A stretch of 64,000 bases of DNA from JBBDMC01 sp963775235 (GTDB taxonomy: Bacteria > Pseudomonadota > Alphaproteobacteria > Rhizobiales > Kaistiaceae): assembly GCA_963775235.1 (NCBI GenBank), contig CAVZHY010000001.1, positions 62,001-126,000 on the forward strand, in the 5' to 3' direction. A program made the translations under genes and the position numbers. Positions 26,076 to 35,894 of this stretch are shown in pieces. The notes beneath the pieces are model-generated. The model was not told the DNA's origin. It saw nothing but the letters and a program-made list of their open reading frames with translations, and made no database searches. Numbering within the stretch: the stretch's first letter is position 1; each line of letters starts with the position of its first letter.

Positions 26076-27467
26076 TCATGGCGTGATTTTCCTCGTCGCC
26101 GGCGGCCGGGTCTGGAATGGCGTCCGCCGGCCCCGGTAGGGGCTTTCGAGCGCGGTCGCGCCGGCGCTGCAGGACGATCCACAGGGCTGCGCCCTGGCGG
26201 CGATAAGGGCCACCAGGCGACCGAGCGCGGCACGTCCGCGCTCGAATTCCTCAATCTCGCCGGCATACACCTCCGCGAGCGCGCTGCGGAAGTCGGAGAT
26301 TCCGTCTTCGGCAACGCGGTGGAATCGCCTGACCGAGATCATCCAGACCGGGCTGACCAGGAGCGAGATGGCGATCACGGCGATGGCCAGTCGATAAGCG
26401 TCGGCGTTGATGGCGCCGTTGTCGAAGCCCGTGGCAGCCAGCACGAACGAGAACTCTCCGATCTGTGCCATCATCAAGCCGGCTGGGAAGGCGAGTTCCC
26501 ACGTCTGGCCGCCGATCCTGAGCAGCGCCACGTTGACGATCGATTTGATCACCAGCACTGCCAATACGAAAAGAACGACCGTCCCCAGGTTGGCGACGAT
26601 GAAGTCGAGATCGATCAGCAGGCCAATCGACAGGAAGAAGATGACGAGCAGGACACTCTGAATGGGGCGCGTGGCGGCGATCGCCTCGGATCTCAGCATC
26701 GATCCGGCGATCACAAGACCGGCAAGGAAGGCTCCGAACGCCGCCGACAGGCCAACGAAGCTGGTGACAGTGGCCGCGGCAAAGCAGAAGGCGAGGCTCG
26801 CGAGGGCCACCAGGTCAACACGACCTGCGATTGCTTCGCTGAAGGGGAGGCGCAGCTTTCCCGGTCGCGTGCCGAGATAGCGCAAGATGGCGAAGATCAG
26901 CAACGCGGCAACCACGACCTTGATGGCTACCCATTGAACGCTGGCCTGACCGCTGAACAAGTCGACCATGATCAGCATCGGAACCACGGCGATGTCCTGG
27001 GCGATCAAAACTCCAATGGCGATGCGGCCCATCGACGTTCGGAGTTCGCCGACCTCCTCCAGCATCTGGATGGCAACGGCGGTCGAAGAGACCGCGACAA
27101 TGAAGCCGAGCGCGACGATTTGCTGGACGGGCCAATGGAGAAGGGAGCCGAACGCGGCGCTGACGACCAGCGCGACCAAGATCTGGCCGGCCGCCACAGC
27201 GCCCGAAACAGCGGCGACACTGGCGAACGCGCGGATCGACAACTCCATGCCGATCAGGAACAGCAGCATGATGACGCCGAGCTCGGCGAGCAAAGTGATC
27301 GCGTTGCTGCTCGACACCAGTCCGATACCCGTCGGGCCCAACACCACGCCGGTCAGGATGTAGCCCACGATCGGCGGTTGCTTCAGCCGCATGAGCACAA
27401 AGCCAAGTGTGACCGCGACGGTGGCGATCACCGCGATGCCGGTCAGGTCGGCGATGTGGTCTTCCAA
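26076..27467 (-). CDS. CPA2 family cation/proton antiporter (KefB/KefC-like, membrane domain only)
   Basis: 463 residues with about 12 TM helices and the CPA2 signatures PPIVGYILTGVVLGPTGIGL, EVGELRTSMGRIAIGVLIAQ-type core helix and FGAFLAGLVIAGSMLRSEAI. Unlike E. coli KefB it has no C-terminal TrkA-N (Rossmann) domain; after SDFRSALAEVYAGEIEEFER the last 50 residues are low-complexity and could be an out-of-frame tail. Likely a potassium or sodium/proton exchanger in the inner membrane. Confidence 0.82.
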   Translation of the reverse strand: MEDHIADLTGIAVIATVAVTLGFVLMRLKQPPIVGYILTGVVLGPTGIGLVSSSNAITLLAELGVIMLLFLIGMELSIRAFASVAAVSGAVAAGQILVALVVSAAFGSLLHWPVQQIVALGFIVAVSSTAVAIQMLEEVGELRTSMGRIAIGVLIAQDIAVVPMLIMVDLFSGQASVQWVAIKVVVAALLIFAILRYLGTRPGKLRLPFSEAIAGRVDLVALASLAFCFAAATVTSFVGLSAAFGAFLAGLVIAGSMLRSEAIAATRPIQSVLLVIFFLSIGLLIDLDFIVANLGTVVLFVLAVLVIKSIVNVALLRIGGQTWELAFPAGLMMAQIGEFSFVLAATGFDNGAINADAYRLAIAVIAISLLVSPVWMISVRRFHRVAEDGISDFRSALAEVYAGEIEEFERGRAALGRLVALIAARAQPCGSSCSAGATALESPYRGRRTPFQTRPPATRKITP

Positions 27468-27543
27468 CGGGCGCTCCGAGATGTCTTGGCCATGGTCGCA
27501 GGCCCGACGAGTCGTTGCGAGCCCCTTTTTTCGCCCTTGCTGC

Positions 27544-29676
27544 CTAAGCCTTGCCCGTGACTTTTAGCGCGAAGGCGGTGGCAAAGGCCGTCTCGTTGAG
27601 CCGGTCGAACCGGCCGGAGGCGCCGCCATGACCGGCCTCCATGTTGGTCCTGAGGATCAACAGGTTGTGATCCGTTTTGGTGGCGCGCAATTTCGCGACC
27701 CACTTCGCCGGTTCCCAATAGGTGACCCGCGGATCGGTGAGGCCGCCGAGCGCCAGAATCGCGGGGTAGGCCTGCCGCCGGACGTTGTCTATCGGGGAGT
27801 ACGAGGCGATGAGCTTGTAGTCGGTCTTGCTGGTGATCGGATTGCCCCACTCCGGCCATTCCGGCGGCGTCAGCGGAAGCGACTTGTCGAGCATGGTGGC
27901 CAGCGTGTCGACAAACGGCACTTCGGCGATCAGCCCGGCGAAAAGGCCGCCGGCCATGTTGGCCGCGGCACCCATCAAGAGTCCGCCCGCGGACCCACCC
28001 CAGCCCACGACACGGCCGCGGGCGGTGAAACGTTCCTTGACCAGGAACTCCGCCGCCGCGATGAAGTCGGTGAAGGTATTGACCTTTTTCCGCCGGCGTC
28101 CCTCGGCGTACCAGCGGTAGCCTTTCTCCTTGCCGCCGCGCACATGGGCGATGGCGTATACGAAACCGCGGTCGACCAGCGACAGGCGCGAGGTACTGAA
28201 GGACGCCGGCATCGCTATGCCATAGGCGCCGTAGCCATAGAGGAGACACGGCGCGGTGCCATCAAGCGGCGTGTCCTTTCGGTAAAGGAGCGACACCGGT
28301 ACCGTCTCGCCATCCGCGGCCGGGGCGAAAATCCGACGAGTGACGTACTCGTCGGGATCGTGGCCCGAGGGAATCTCGTCTTCCTTGCGCAGCACCCGCG
28401 TGCGCGCCGCCATGTTGTAGTCGTAGATCTGGTTGGGCGTCGTCATCGAGGAGTAGCTGAAGCGCAGCGTCGTGGTGTCGAACTCGAAGCCTCCCACCAT
28501 GCCCAGCGCGTAGGCCTCCTCGCCGAAAGCGATGGCGTGCTCTTCGCCGGTGGCGAGGTGGCGAATAACGATGCGCGGCAGGCTCGACTCCCGTTCGAGC
28601 CGGACCAGGAAGTCCTTGTAGACTGTGAAATCGAGGATAAGCCGCCGGGGCCGGTGGGGCACGAGATCGCGCCAGTGGCGCCGGTCGGGATGGGTGAGGG
28701 GGGCGGTGACGATCTTGAAATCCTCGGCGCCGCGCGTGTTTGTCATGATAAACAAGCGGTTGCCGTTGTGGTCGACGTGGTACTCCTCCCCGTTGCGACG
28801 CCGTGCGATGAGCTGCGGCTCGCTCTGCGGGCGGTCTGCAGGAACGAACCGCACCTCGGACGTCTCGTGGTCGTGGGTCTCGATGGTGATGTACTGGTGC
28901 GACTGGGTCTTTCTGACCCCGATGAAGAAGCCGGGGTCACGGTCCTCGTAGACGATCACGTCGCTGGCCGGATCGGTGCCGACCACGTGGCGCAAGACCT
29001 TGGCCGGCCGATGATTGGCGTCGACCCACACGTAGAAGAGCGTCTTGCCGTCGTTCGCCCACACCGCGTGGCCGGTGGTGGCGGGGATGACGTCGGCGAG
29101 GTCGGTGCGGGTTTCAGCCTCGCGCAGGTGGAGGGTGAAGTACTCCGATCCCTTGTCGTCATACGAGTAGGCGATGTAGCGGTGGTCGGGGCTGTGGGCG
29201 ACGCCGCCGATGCGGAAATAGGCCTTGCCCTCCGACATGGCCTGCCCATCGATCAGGACCTTCTCGTCGCTGCCGTCGCGCCGGGTCCGCACGATCAGCG
29301 GATGCTCGGCGCCGTGCTCATAGCGCGACGCATAGGCGTAGTCGCCGTCCGGGGCCGGGACGGTGAAGTCGTCCTCCTTGATCCGGCCCCGCATTTCCTT
29401 GAACAGCGCCTGACGGAGCGGCTCGACATCTGCCATCGCCGCCTCGGCGTACGCGTTCTCGGCCTCGAGATAGGCGCGAATGTCCGGGGCAAGCAGAGAG
29501 GGATCGTGCATGACCTGCTGCCAGTTGACGGCCCTGAGCCATGCGTAGTCGTCGCTGCGACTGATCCCGTGGTGCGTCGTTGTCACCGTCCGACGCTCCG
29601 CGACCGGCGGCTTCAGCGCGCCGATTCGGCCGGCCCCTGCGCCATGGGCGCTCGCTTCACGCTCCCGGCTTGTCAT
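27544..29676 (-). CDS. ptrB: Oligopeptidase B (S9A serine peptidase)
   Basis: 710 residues. The N-terminal seven-bladed propeller (YAWLRAVNWQQVMHDPSLLA, YRIGGVAHSP-like blades) is followed by the alpha/beta-hydrolase domain with the nucleophile in GWGGSAGGLLMG and the catalytic His in EAGHGGASGRFD. Also seen: the family block LLYGYGAYGIAMPASFS. It cleaves short peptides after basic residues in the cytoplasm. ATG 29676 overlaps the 3' end of msrB by 20 bases. Confidence 0.92.
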   Translation of the reverse strand: MTSREREASAHGAGAGRIGALKPPVAERRTVTTTHHGISRSDDYAWLRAVNWQQVMHDPSLLAPDIRAYLEAENAYAEAAMADVEPLRQALFKEMRGRIKEDDFTVPAPDGDYAYASRYEHGAEHPLIVRTRRDGSDEKVLIDGQAMSEGKAYFRIGGVAHSPDHRYIAYSYDDKGSEYFTLHLREAETRTDLADVIPATTGHAVWANDGKTLFYVWVDANHRPAKVLRHVVGTDPASDVIVYEDRDPGFFIGVRKTQSHQYITIETHDHETSEVRFVPADRPQSEPQLIARRRNGEEYHVDHNGNRLFIMTNTRGAEDFKIVTAPLTHPDRRHWRDLVPHRPRRLILDFTVYKDFLVRLERESSLPRIVIRHLATGEEHAIAFGEEAYALGMVGGFEFDTTTLRFSYSSMTTPNQIYDYNMAARTRVLRKEDEIPSGHDPDEYVTRRIFAPAADGETVPVSLLYRKDTPLDGTAPCLLYGYGAYGIAMPASFSTSRLSLVDRGFVYAIAHVRGGKEKGYRWYAEGRRRKKVNTFTDFIAAAEFLVKERFTARGRVVGWGGSAGGLLMGAAANMAGGLFAGLIAEVPFVDTLATMLDKSLPLTPPEWPEWGNPITSKTDYKLIASYSPIDNVRRQAYPAILALGGLTDPRVTYWEPAKWVAKLRATKTDHNLLILRTNMEAGHGGASGRFDRLNETAFATAFALKVTGKA

Positions 29677-30082
29677 CCGGATCCAACCTCAGGGCGGTCC
29701 CGTTCATGCAGTAGCGCAACCCCGTCGGCTGCGGGCCATCGGGAAAGAGATGGCCGAGATGCGCGCCGCAGCTCGCGCAACGCACCTCCGTGCGGACCAT
29801 GCCGTGCGACTGGTCAGTGCGTTTCTCAACCGCATCGTCCGAAACCGGCTGAAAGAAACTCGGCCATCCGGTACCGGAATCGAACTTGGTGTCGGAGCGA
29901 AACAGAGGCGCATCACAGGCGACGCACGTATAAAGCCCCGACCGGTGCTCGTCCCAATAGGGCCCGGTGAAAGCCCGCTCAGTTCCCTGCATGCGGGTGA
30001 CGTAGAATTGCTCAGGAGTGAGGATTTTCCGCCACTCCTCGTCTGACTTGACGACCTTGCTACGGTGCGACGTTGTGGTCAT
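29657..30082 (-). CDS. msrB: Peptide-methionine (R)-S-oxide reductase
   Basis: 141 residues. Two zinc CxxC pairs (CVACDAPLF and CASCGAHLGHLF) and the catalytic site RYCMNGTAL are present, together with FDSGTGWPSFFQP. The enzyme reduces methionine-R-sulfoxide, protecting against oxidative damage; it precedes ptrB on the same strand, so the two are probably co-transcribed. Confidence 0.95.
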   Translation of the reverse strand: MTTTSHRSKVVKSDEEWRKILTPEQFYVTRMQGTERAFTGPYWDEHRSGLYTCVACDAPLFRSDTKFDSGTGWPSFFQPVSDDAVEKRTDQSHGMVRTEVRCASCGAHLGHLFPDGPQPTGLRYCMNGTALRLDPDDKPGA

Positions 30083-30202
30083 GGCACACCCATTTGATTG
30101 TGGCTGCTTGCTGGAAATCCAACCCTATATTGGTTTTTCCACGCCCATCCTCAACGACAAATGGCCGTGAAAGCAAGTTGGGCGGTTGAACGCGGGCTCG
30201 CG

Positions 30203-30733
30203 ATGGGGTCAATAATGGCGCCCGATTCGCCGGCGTCCCATGCGAGTGCCTCGATGCGCGCCCTCAGCCTTGCCGCCACGCTGTTCATTTTCTGGCTGCT
30301 GCTGTCCGGGCACTACACTCCTTTTCTGATGACCGCTGGCGCAGTCTCGGCCGTCCTCGTTGCCTGGCTCGGGCTAAGGCTCGACTACGCCGACGAGGAA
30401 GGACATCCGGTCGATTTGATCGGCCGCGCCCTCGTCTACTGGCCCTGGCTGATCAAGGAGATCATCAAGGCGGCCTGGGGCGTGGCACTGATCATTGTCA
30501 ATCCGTCCCTGCCGATCTCGCCAAGGATCATCCGCGTCACCAACACGCAGAAAAAGCCGGTCGGCACCGTCGCGTATGCAAATTCGATCACTCTGACGCC
30601 CGGCACTATCACCGTCGAGGTAAGGCGTCCCGAGCACGCGCTTCTGGTTCACGCCCTGACGGAGGCGGCCGCTGCGGACCTTGCGACCGGGGAGATGGAT
30701 CGTCGGGTCACCGTCGTGGAAGGCGGCGGCTGA
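30203..30733 (+). CDS. mrpE: Mrp cation/proton antiporter subunit E
   Basis: Start ATG 30203 is preferred over the in-frame upstream start at 30098. About 176 residues with two or three N-terminal TM helices (LAATLFIFWLLLSGHYTPFL) and the MrpE blocks VYWPWLIKEIIKAAWGVALI, SPRIIRVTNTQKKPVGTVAYANS (in part) and NSITLTPGTITVEV. First gene of a tightly overlapping operon. MrpE is needed for assembly and full activity of the multi-subunit Na+/H+ antiporter. Confidence 0.9.
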   Translation: MGSIMAPDSPASHASASMRALSLAATLFIFWLLLSGHYTPFLMTAGAVSAVLVAWLGLRLDYADEEGHPVDLIGRALVYWPWLIKEIIKAAWGVALIIVNPSLPISPRIIRVTNTQKKPVGTVAYANSITLTPGTITVEVRRPEHALLVHALTEAAAADLATGEMDRRVTVVEGGG

Positions 30734-31008
30734 TGCTGATCGCCGCCATGCTGGCCGTGCTCACGGCGGCAACGCTGATGGTCATGCGCGCGCTCCGCGG
30801 CCCGACGGTATTCGACCGGCTGGTCGCGGCGAACGCCGTCGGCAACGCGGCGATCCTCATCCTGGCGCTCTATGGCTTCCTCAGCGGCCGCCCCGAGTTC
30901 CTCGACATCGGCCTCACCTACGCCATGCTCAACATCATCGGCACATTCGCGGTGCTGAAGTTCCTTCGTTTCGGTGCGCTCGGGGGCGCCGGCGAGGAGG
31001 AGCCCTGA
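30733..31008 (+). CDS. mrpF: Mrp antiporter subunit F
   Basis: 91 residues, three TM helices, with the MrpF signature RALRGPTVFDRLVAANAVGN. It starts within the stop of mrpE and ends within the start of mrpG (ATGA overlaps), so the subunits are translationally coupled. Confidence 0.9.
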   Translation: MLIAAMLAVLTAATLMVMRALRGPTVFDRLVAANAVGNAAILILALYGFLSGRPEFLDIGLTYAMLNIIGTFAVLKFLRFGALGGAGEEEP

Positions 31009-31361
31009 TGGCCATGGTCGCGCAGTGGCTGGGTGGTGCGCTGGTGCTCGCCGGCAGCGTTTTCATGATCATCGGCGCAGTCGGCCTGTTGCGCATGCCC
31101 GATGTCTTCACCCGCATGCACGCCACTGCCGTGTCCGATACGCTCGGCGCCGGGCTGATTCTGGTCGGCCTGATGCTCATCTCCGGCCTGACGCTGGAGA
31201 CCGTCAAACTATTCTTCCTGATCCTTTTCTTCGGACTCACCAGCCCGGTCGCGACCCATGCCGTGGCCCGCGCGGCCCTCCATGCCGGTGTCAAGCCGCT
31301 GCTCGGCGAGGGGGTCGAGGCCGAGTCGATCGCCGGGGGGGCGTCGCAATCGAAACCCTGA
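31008..31361 (+). CDS. mrpG: Mrp antiporter subunit G
   Basis: 117 residues with three TM helices; VGLLRMPDVFTRMHATAVSD and LGAGLILVGLMLISG are the MrpG (PhaG) hallmarks. The C-terminal 25 residues are soluble. The next coding frame (DUF4040) must start inside or just after its 3' end. Confidence 0.9.
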   Translation: MAMVAQWLGGALVLAGSVFMIIGAVGLLRMPDVFTRMHATAVSDTLGAGLILVGLMLISGLTLETVKLFFLILFFGLTSPVATHAVARAALHAGVKPLLGEGVEAESIAGGASQSKP

Positions 31362-31369
31362 TCACCTTC

Positions 31370-31891
31370 GTGCTGCTGGCGCTGCTTGCCGCCACCACGA
31401 TCAGCGTGGTGCGGGTGCGCAATCTGTTTGCGGTGGCGGTGCTGACCGGCGTCTACAGCTTCTTGATGGCGAGCGTCCTGATCGTGCTCGACGCGGTCGA
31501 CGTCGCCATGACCGAGGCCTCGGTAGGCGCCGGCATCGGCATGGTGCTGATGCTGGGGACGCTTTACCTGACCAAGACCGAGGAATCGCGGCCGTCGCAT
31601 ACACCGGTCCTGCCGCTGTTCGTGGCCGGCGTCACCGGGGCAGTTCTGGTCTGGGCGATGTCGGCGCTGCCGCCGTTCGGGGTGGCCGATACGCCTCTGC
31701 AGCTTGCCGGGCCCGACTACCTGGCGCGGTCGCTGGCGGAGACCGGCATCCCCAACGTCGTCACCTCGGTGCTGGCGAGCTACCGCGGGTTCGACACGCT
31801 GGGCGAGACAACGGTGATCTTCACCGCCGGCATCGCGGTGCTCCTGCTGCTCAAGCGCGGCCCGGCGCGTGACAGCGACGGCGGCGAATAG
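31370..31891 (+). CDS. Mrp operon DUF4040 subunit (MrpA C-terminal/MbhD-like, B-prime)
   Basis: Family similarity begins around 31349 (ETLITFVLLALLAATTISVV) but no ATG, GTG or TTG precedes it in frame; the nearest canonical start is GTG 31370. The block RVRNLFAVAVLTGVYSFLMA and VDVAMTEASVGAGIGMVLML is the DUF4040/MbhD domain that in classical Mrp systems forms part of MrpA. A hydrophobic C-terminal half (VLPLFVAGVTGAVLVWAM, FDTLGETTVIFTAGIAVLLL) follows, matching the MbhE-like region. It is a stand-alone piece of what is MrpA in other bacteria. The true start is unresolved. Confidence 0.8.
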   Translation: MLLALLAATTISVVRVRNLFAVAVLTGVYSFLMASVLIVLDAVDVAMTEASVGAGIGMVLMLGTLYLTKTEESRPSHTPVLPLFVAGVTGAVLVWAMSALPPFGVADTPLQLAGPDYLARSLAETGIPNVVTSVLASYRGFDTLGETTVIFTAGIAVLLLLKRGPARDSDGGE

Positions 31892-31900
31892 AGCTAACGA

Positions 31901-32320
31901 ATGCGCCTCGACGTCATTCTCCGCGTCACCACCAAGCTGATCCTGCCGCTGATGCTGCTGTTCGCAATCTACGTGCAGTTTCACGGCGACTACGGTCCCG
32001 GCGGCGGCTTCCAGGCGGGTGTCATCGCGGCGGCGACGTTCATCCTCTATTCGCTGATCTACGGCCTCGGCGCGGCCCAGCGCGTCATTCCGATGGTTGT
32101 CGTCGAGACGATGATCCCGCTTGGCGTCCTCATCTACGCAAGCGTCGGCGTCTATGCGGTGCTCAGCGGCGGCAACTTCCTCGACTATTCGAAGCTGAGC
32201 CACGAGCCGGCACACGGCCAGGAGATCGGCGTGTTCCTGGTCGAGGTCGGCGTGTTCGTCACCGTTTCGGCGACGATGCTCGCCATCTTCTACGCATTCG
32301 CGGGCAGGGGACGGCGATGA
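31901..32320 (+). CDS. mrpB: Mrp antiporter subunit B (MnhB)
   Basis: 139 residues, four TM helices, with VTTKLILPLMLLFAIYVQFH, HGDYGPGGGFQAGVIAAATF and EVGVFVTVSATMLAIFYAFA, the MnhB domain. It follows the DUF4040 subunit by 9 bases and overlaps mrpC by ATGA. Confidence 0.92.
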   Translation: MRLDVILRVTTKLILPLMLLFAIYVQFHGDYGPGGGFQAGVIAAATFILYSLIYGLGAAQRVIPMVVVETMIPLGVLIYASVGVYAVLSGGNFLDYSKLSHEPAHGQEIGVFLVEVGVFVTVSATMLAIFYAFAGRGRR

Positions 32321-32684
32321 GCGGGGTAGTCGGCGGCGTCATCGCCCATTTCAACCTGTGGATCACGGTGTTCCTGATGGTGTCGGGGCTCTACATCGTT
32401 ATCGCCCGCGGCAACATGATCAAGAAGCTGATCGGACTGTCGCTGTTCCAGACGTCGGTCTACCTGCTTTATATCACGCCGGGAAAAATCCTCGGCGGCA
32501 CGGCGCCGATCATTGAGGAAGGGCGCACGGTCTATTCCAACCCGCTGCCGCATGTGCTGATCCTGACCGCGATCGTCGTCGGCATCGCCACGCTCGCTCT
32601 TGGCCTGGCACTGGTCATCCGCATCAACGAAGCATACGGCACGATCGAGGAAGACGAGATCTTCGAGCGGATTCCGGAAACTGA
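32317..32684 (+). CDS. mrpC: Mrp antiporter subunit C, 3' end apparently frameshifted
   Basis: About 122 residues of a NuoK-like protein: LWITVFLMVSGLYIVIARGN, MIKKLIGLSLFQTSVYLLYI, NPLPHVLILTAIVVGIATLA. The open frame continues without a stop into mrpD to 33459, but the extra residues are a shadow of mrpD. One base appears to be missing just before a TGA at 32682-32684 that overlaps the mrpD ATG; adding one A to the run GGAAAC would restore the stop. The annotated end uses that expected stop. Confidence 0.82.
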
Positions 32685-34160
32685 TGCAGCAACTGCCCGC
32701 CCTGCAGGTGGTGGTGCCGCTGCTTGGGGCGCTTCTGTGCGCGCTCGTGAGGCGGCCGGGGCCGGCGTGGACCATCGCCACGATCGTATCGTGGACGGTG
32801 CCGGCAATCGCAGTTCTGCTGCTCGCACAGGTGCTGACGAACGGCCCGATCTCCTATCACATCGGCGACTGGGATCCCTCGCTCGGCATCGAATACCGCA
32901 TCGACACGGTCAACGGCCTGATCCTGGTACTGGTCGCGAGTATCGCGGCGGTGCTCGCCCCGTTTGCGCGCAAGAGCGTGGCGGCGGAGATTCCGAAGGA
33001 TCGCGTCGCTTGGTTCTACGCTTTGTATCTCCTGTCGCTGACCGGCCTGCTCGGGATCACCATCACCGGCGACGCCTTCAACGCCTTCGTGTTTCTCGAA
33101 ATTTCGTCGCTATCGAGCTACGCTCTGATCGGTCTCGGCCGCGACCGCCGTGCGCTGGTCGCGGCCTACCAGTACCTGATCCTCGGCACCATCGGCGCCT
33201 CGTTCTACGTCATCGGCGTCGGCCTTCTCTACGTGTCGACCGGTACGCTCAACCTCGGCCTGATGGCCGAGCGCATTGCCGCGGTGGAATTCGACGCGAC
33301 CCGTGCTGGCGGCGATGGCGTTCATCACGGTCGGCATCAGCCTCAAACTGGCTCTGTTCCCGCTCCACGTATGGCTTCCCAACGCCTATGCCTACGCACC
33401 GTCGAGCGCGACGGTATTTCTGTCGGCGACGTCGACGAAGGTCGCCATCTACCTCCTGATCCGTTACCTGTTTTCCGTCTTCGGTGCGGCATTCGTGTTC
33501 ACCGATCTGCCGGTCACGCTGCTCTTCACGGTTTTTTCGATCGCTGCGATCTTCGCAGCCGCGTCCGTCGCCGTCTTCCAGTCCGACGCCAAGCGAATGT
33601 TCGCCTATTCCTCGGTCGCCCAGATCGGCTACATCACGCTCGGCATTGCGCTGGCGACGACGACAAGCCTCACCGGCAGCTTCATCCACATCATCAGCCA
33701 TGCCCTTACCAAGGCCGCCCTGTTCATGTCGCTTGGAGCGGTGATGTTCCGCGCCGGCACCGTCAGGATCGACGATCTTGCCGGCATCGGCCGCACGATG
33801 CCGCTGACGATGGCGGCGCTGGTTGTCGCGGGGCTGAGCCTGATCGGCATTCCGGGAACTGTCGGCTTCGTGTCCAAGTGGTACCTGGTGGTGGCGGCGT
33901 TCCAGATCGGCTGGTGGTGGCTCGGCTTCCTGATCGTCGCAAGCTCGCTGATCACGGTGGTGTACGTCGGGCGGGTGATCGAGGCCGCATGGTTCCGGGA
34001 GCCCTCCGCAGTGGCGCTGAAGGCGAAGGAGGCGCCAGCCGGCATGCTGATCCCGATCTGGGTGCTCACTGCCGCCACCGTCTTCTTCGGGCTCGACGCG
34101 GGCGCCGTGTCCGACGTCGCCGGTCAGGCGGCCGCCACGCTTCTCGGTGGCCTGAAATGA
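32684..34160 (+). pseudogene. mrpD: Mrp antiporter subunit D (first copy), one frameshift
   Basis: ATG 32684 opens a NuoN/MrpD-type protein (LPALQVVVPLLGALLCALVR, VFLEISSLSSYALIGLGRDR). Near 33293 the frame moves by one base: AERIAAVEF is followed in the next frame by TRPVLAAMAFITVGISLKLA, then the antiporter core LFPLHVWLPNAYAYAPSSAT with its Lys, and DAKRMFAYSSVAQIGYITLG. Removing one base gives one 490-residue proton-pumping subunit. A single insertion error is the simplest explanation. Stop at 34160 overlaps the next ATG. Confidence 0.85.
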
Positions 34161-35622
34161 ACACGCAGACGCTGATCATCGTGGCGCTGGTGGCGCCGCT
34201 CGCGACCGCGGTGCTGATCCCCTGGTTCGCCAGGCGGCCGAACGCGCGTGAAGCGGTGACGCTCATCGGGGCCGCCGTGATGTTCGCGGCGGTGCTGGCG
34301 CTGTTGCGGCCGGTACTGGGCGGTGCCCGGCCGGCGCTCCATGTTCTCGATGTCCTGCCGGGGCTGACGATTGCGTTTGCGGTCGAGCCGCTTGGCATGC
34401 TGTTCGCGATCGTTGCATCCGGCCTCTGGATCGTGAATTCGCTCTATTCGATCGGCTACATGCGCGCTAACCAGGAGCCACACCAGACGACTTTCTACGT
34501 CTGCTTTGCCGGCGCGCTTGCTGCGACCATTGCCATGGCCCTGGCGGCGAACCTGTTCACGATGTTCCTGTTCTACGAAGCGTTGACGCTGGTGACCTAT
34601 CCGCTGGTGACCCACCACCGGGATGCCGAGGCCAGGCGCGCCGGCCGGCTCTATCTGCTGATGCTCCTCGGCGGCTCGACCCTGCTGCTCCTGCCGGCGA
34701 TCGCGTGGACGGGGGTCGCTGCCGGCACTCTCGACTTCCAGCCGGCCGGCACGCTTGGCGGCAAGCTCGGCCCCGTGGCGATGGGACTGCTGCTCGCACT
34801 GTTCGTCTTCGGCATCGCCAAGGCGGCGGTCATGCCGATGCACTTCTGGTTGCCGGCGGCAATGGTGGCGCCGACGCCGGTGTCGGCGCTGCTGCACGCG
34901 GTGGCCGTGGTGAAGGCCGGCGTGTTCTTCATCACCAAGGTGGTGGTCTACGTCTTCGGCGATCGATACGCTGGCCGGGCTCGGCGCCGGCAACTGGCTG
35001 GTCTATGTCGCCGGTTTCACCATCGTCGCCGCCTCGCTGATCGCACTTCGGCAGGACCACCTCAAGCGGCGGCTCGCCTATTCGACGATCAGCCAGCTCT
35101 CCTACATCGTCCTCGGCGTGTCCCTGTTCAATCCGCTCGGCGTCATGGGCGCCGCGATCCACATCGCCGCCCACGCGGTTTCCAAGATCACGCTGTTCTT
35201 CGCCGCCGGCTCGCTGCACACCGCCGCCCACATCGACCACGTCAGCGAGATGGACGGCATCGGCCGGCGCATGCCGTGGACGATGGGCTCATTCGCCATC
35301 GGCGCCCTGTCGATGATCGGCGTGCCGCCGACCGCCGGCTTCCTCGGCAAATGGTTCATTCTGCTCGGCGCAGCCGGCGGCGGGGCAGTGGTTCGCCGTC
35401 GGCGGTCATCGTGCTGTCGACGGTGCTCAATGCGGGCTATTTCCTGCCGCCGGTCTACCGGGCGTTCGCGCGTGCGCCGGCGGAAGGCGAGGTCGCGCCA
35501 TGTCGGCGAATCGCCGTGGCCGATGGTGGTGGCGCTGGTGACGACGGCGATCGCAACCCTTGCCCTGTTCTTCTTCCCCGGCGTGCCGCAGCAAGCTCGC
35601 CGAGATGATGGCATTCGGATGA
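34157..35622 (+). pseudogene. Mrp antiporter subunit D (second copy), several frameshifts
   Basis: Starts at ATG 34157 (TLIIVALVAPLATAVLIPWF) and reads through MPMHFWLPAAMVAPTPVSAL. The frame then breaks near 34963 (after VVVYVFG, continuing IDTLAGLGAGNWLVYVAGFT), twice near 35385-35396 (KWFILLGAA to AVIVLSTVLNAGYFLPPVYR), near 35503 (to HVGESPWPMVVALVTTAIAT) and near 35590 (to KLAEMMAFG, stop 35622). All five are single extra bases. Read with these removed, it is a full NuoL/M-type subunit of about 485 residues. Error in the sequence is more likely than decay, because no stop or large deletion is present. Confidence 0.8.
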
Positions 35623-35894
35623 GGGAGCCCATGGCGAGTTCCCGGAAGAACGACAGGCCCACCGCGTCGCTGCGGCCGTTCGTGATCGGCGGTGCGCTGC
35701 TGCTGGTGGCGAGCCTTGTCGCTGACTTGGCCGTCCGCCACCACGGCGCTTTCGGTTTCGACGGATATGTCGGCTTCCACGCCGTATTCGGCTTCGTCGC
35801 CGGACTGGTGATCATCGGGGTGGCGAAGGGGATCGGGGCTGTGTTGCATCGGCCGGATACTTACTACGAGGACGGTGAAGGGAAGGGCGGATGA
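35619..35894 (+). CDS. Small membrane protein embedded in the Mrp operon
   Basis: 91 residues with two TM helices (FVIGGALLLVASLVADLAV and FHAVFGFVAGLVIIGVAKGI) and a charged C-terminus (RPDTYYEDGEGKGG). ATG 35619 overlaps the TGA of the preceding subunit, and its stop overlaps the ATG of the next, so it is an integral operon member. No Mrp subunit A-G corresponds to it. Probable accessory or assembly subunit; function unknown. Confidence 0.72.
   Translation: MREPMASSRKNDRPTASLRPFVIGGALLLVASLVADLAVRHHGAFGFDGYVGFHAVFGFVAGLVIIGVAKGIGAVLHRPDTYYEDGEGKGG

Noticed and set aside
26319..27560. 413-codon plus-strand frame opposite the CPA2 antiporter
   Set aside because: Extremely hydrophilic antisense image of a membrane protein; no start signal.
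27628..29970. 780-codon plus-strand open frame opposite ptrB
   Set aside because: Mirror frame of oligopeptidase B; composition typical of antisense G+C-rich frames, no motif.
35118..35894. 258-codon frame as one gene
   Set aside because: Its first part is the second mrpD copy in shifted frames; only the last 91 codons are a separate gene.
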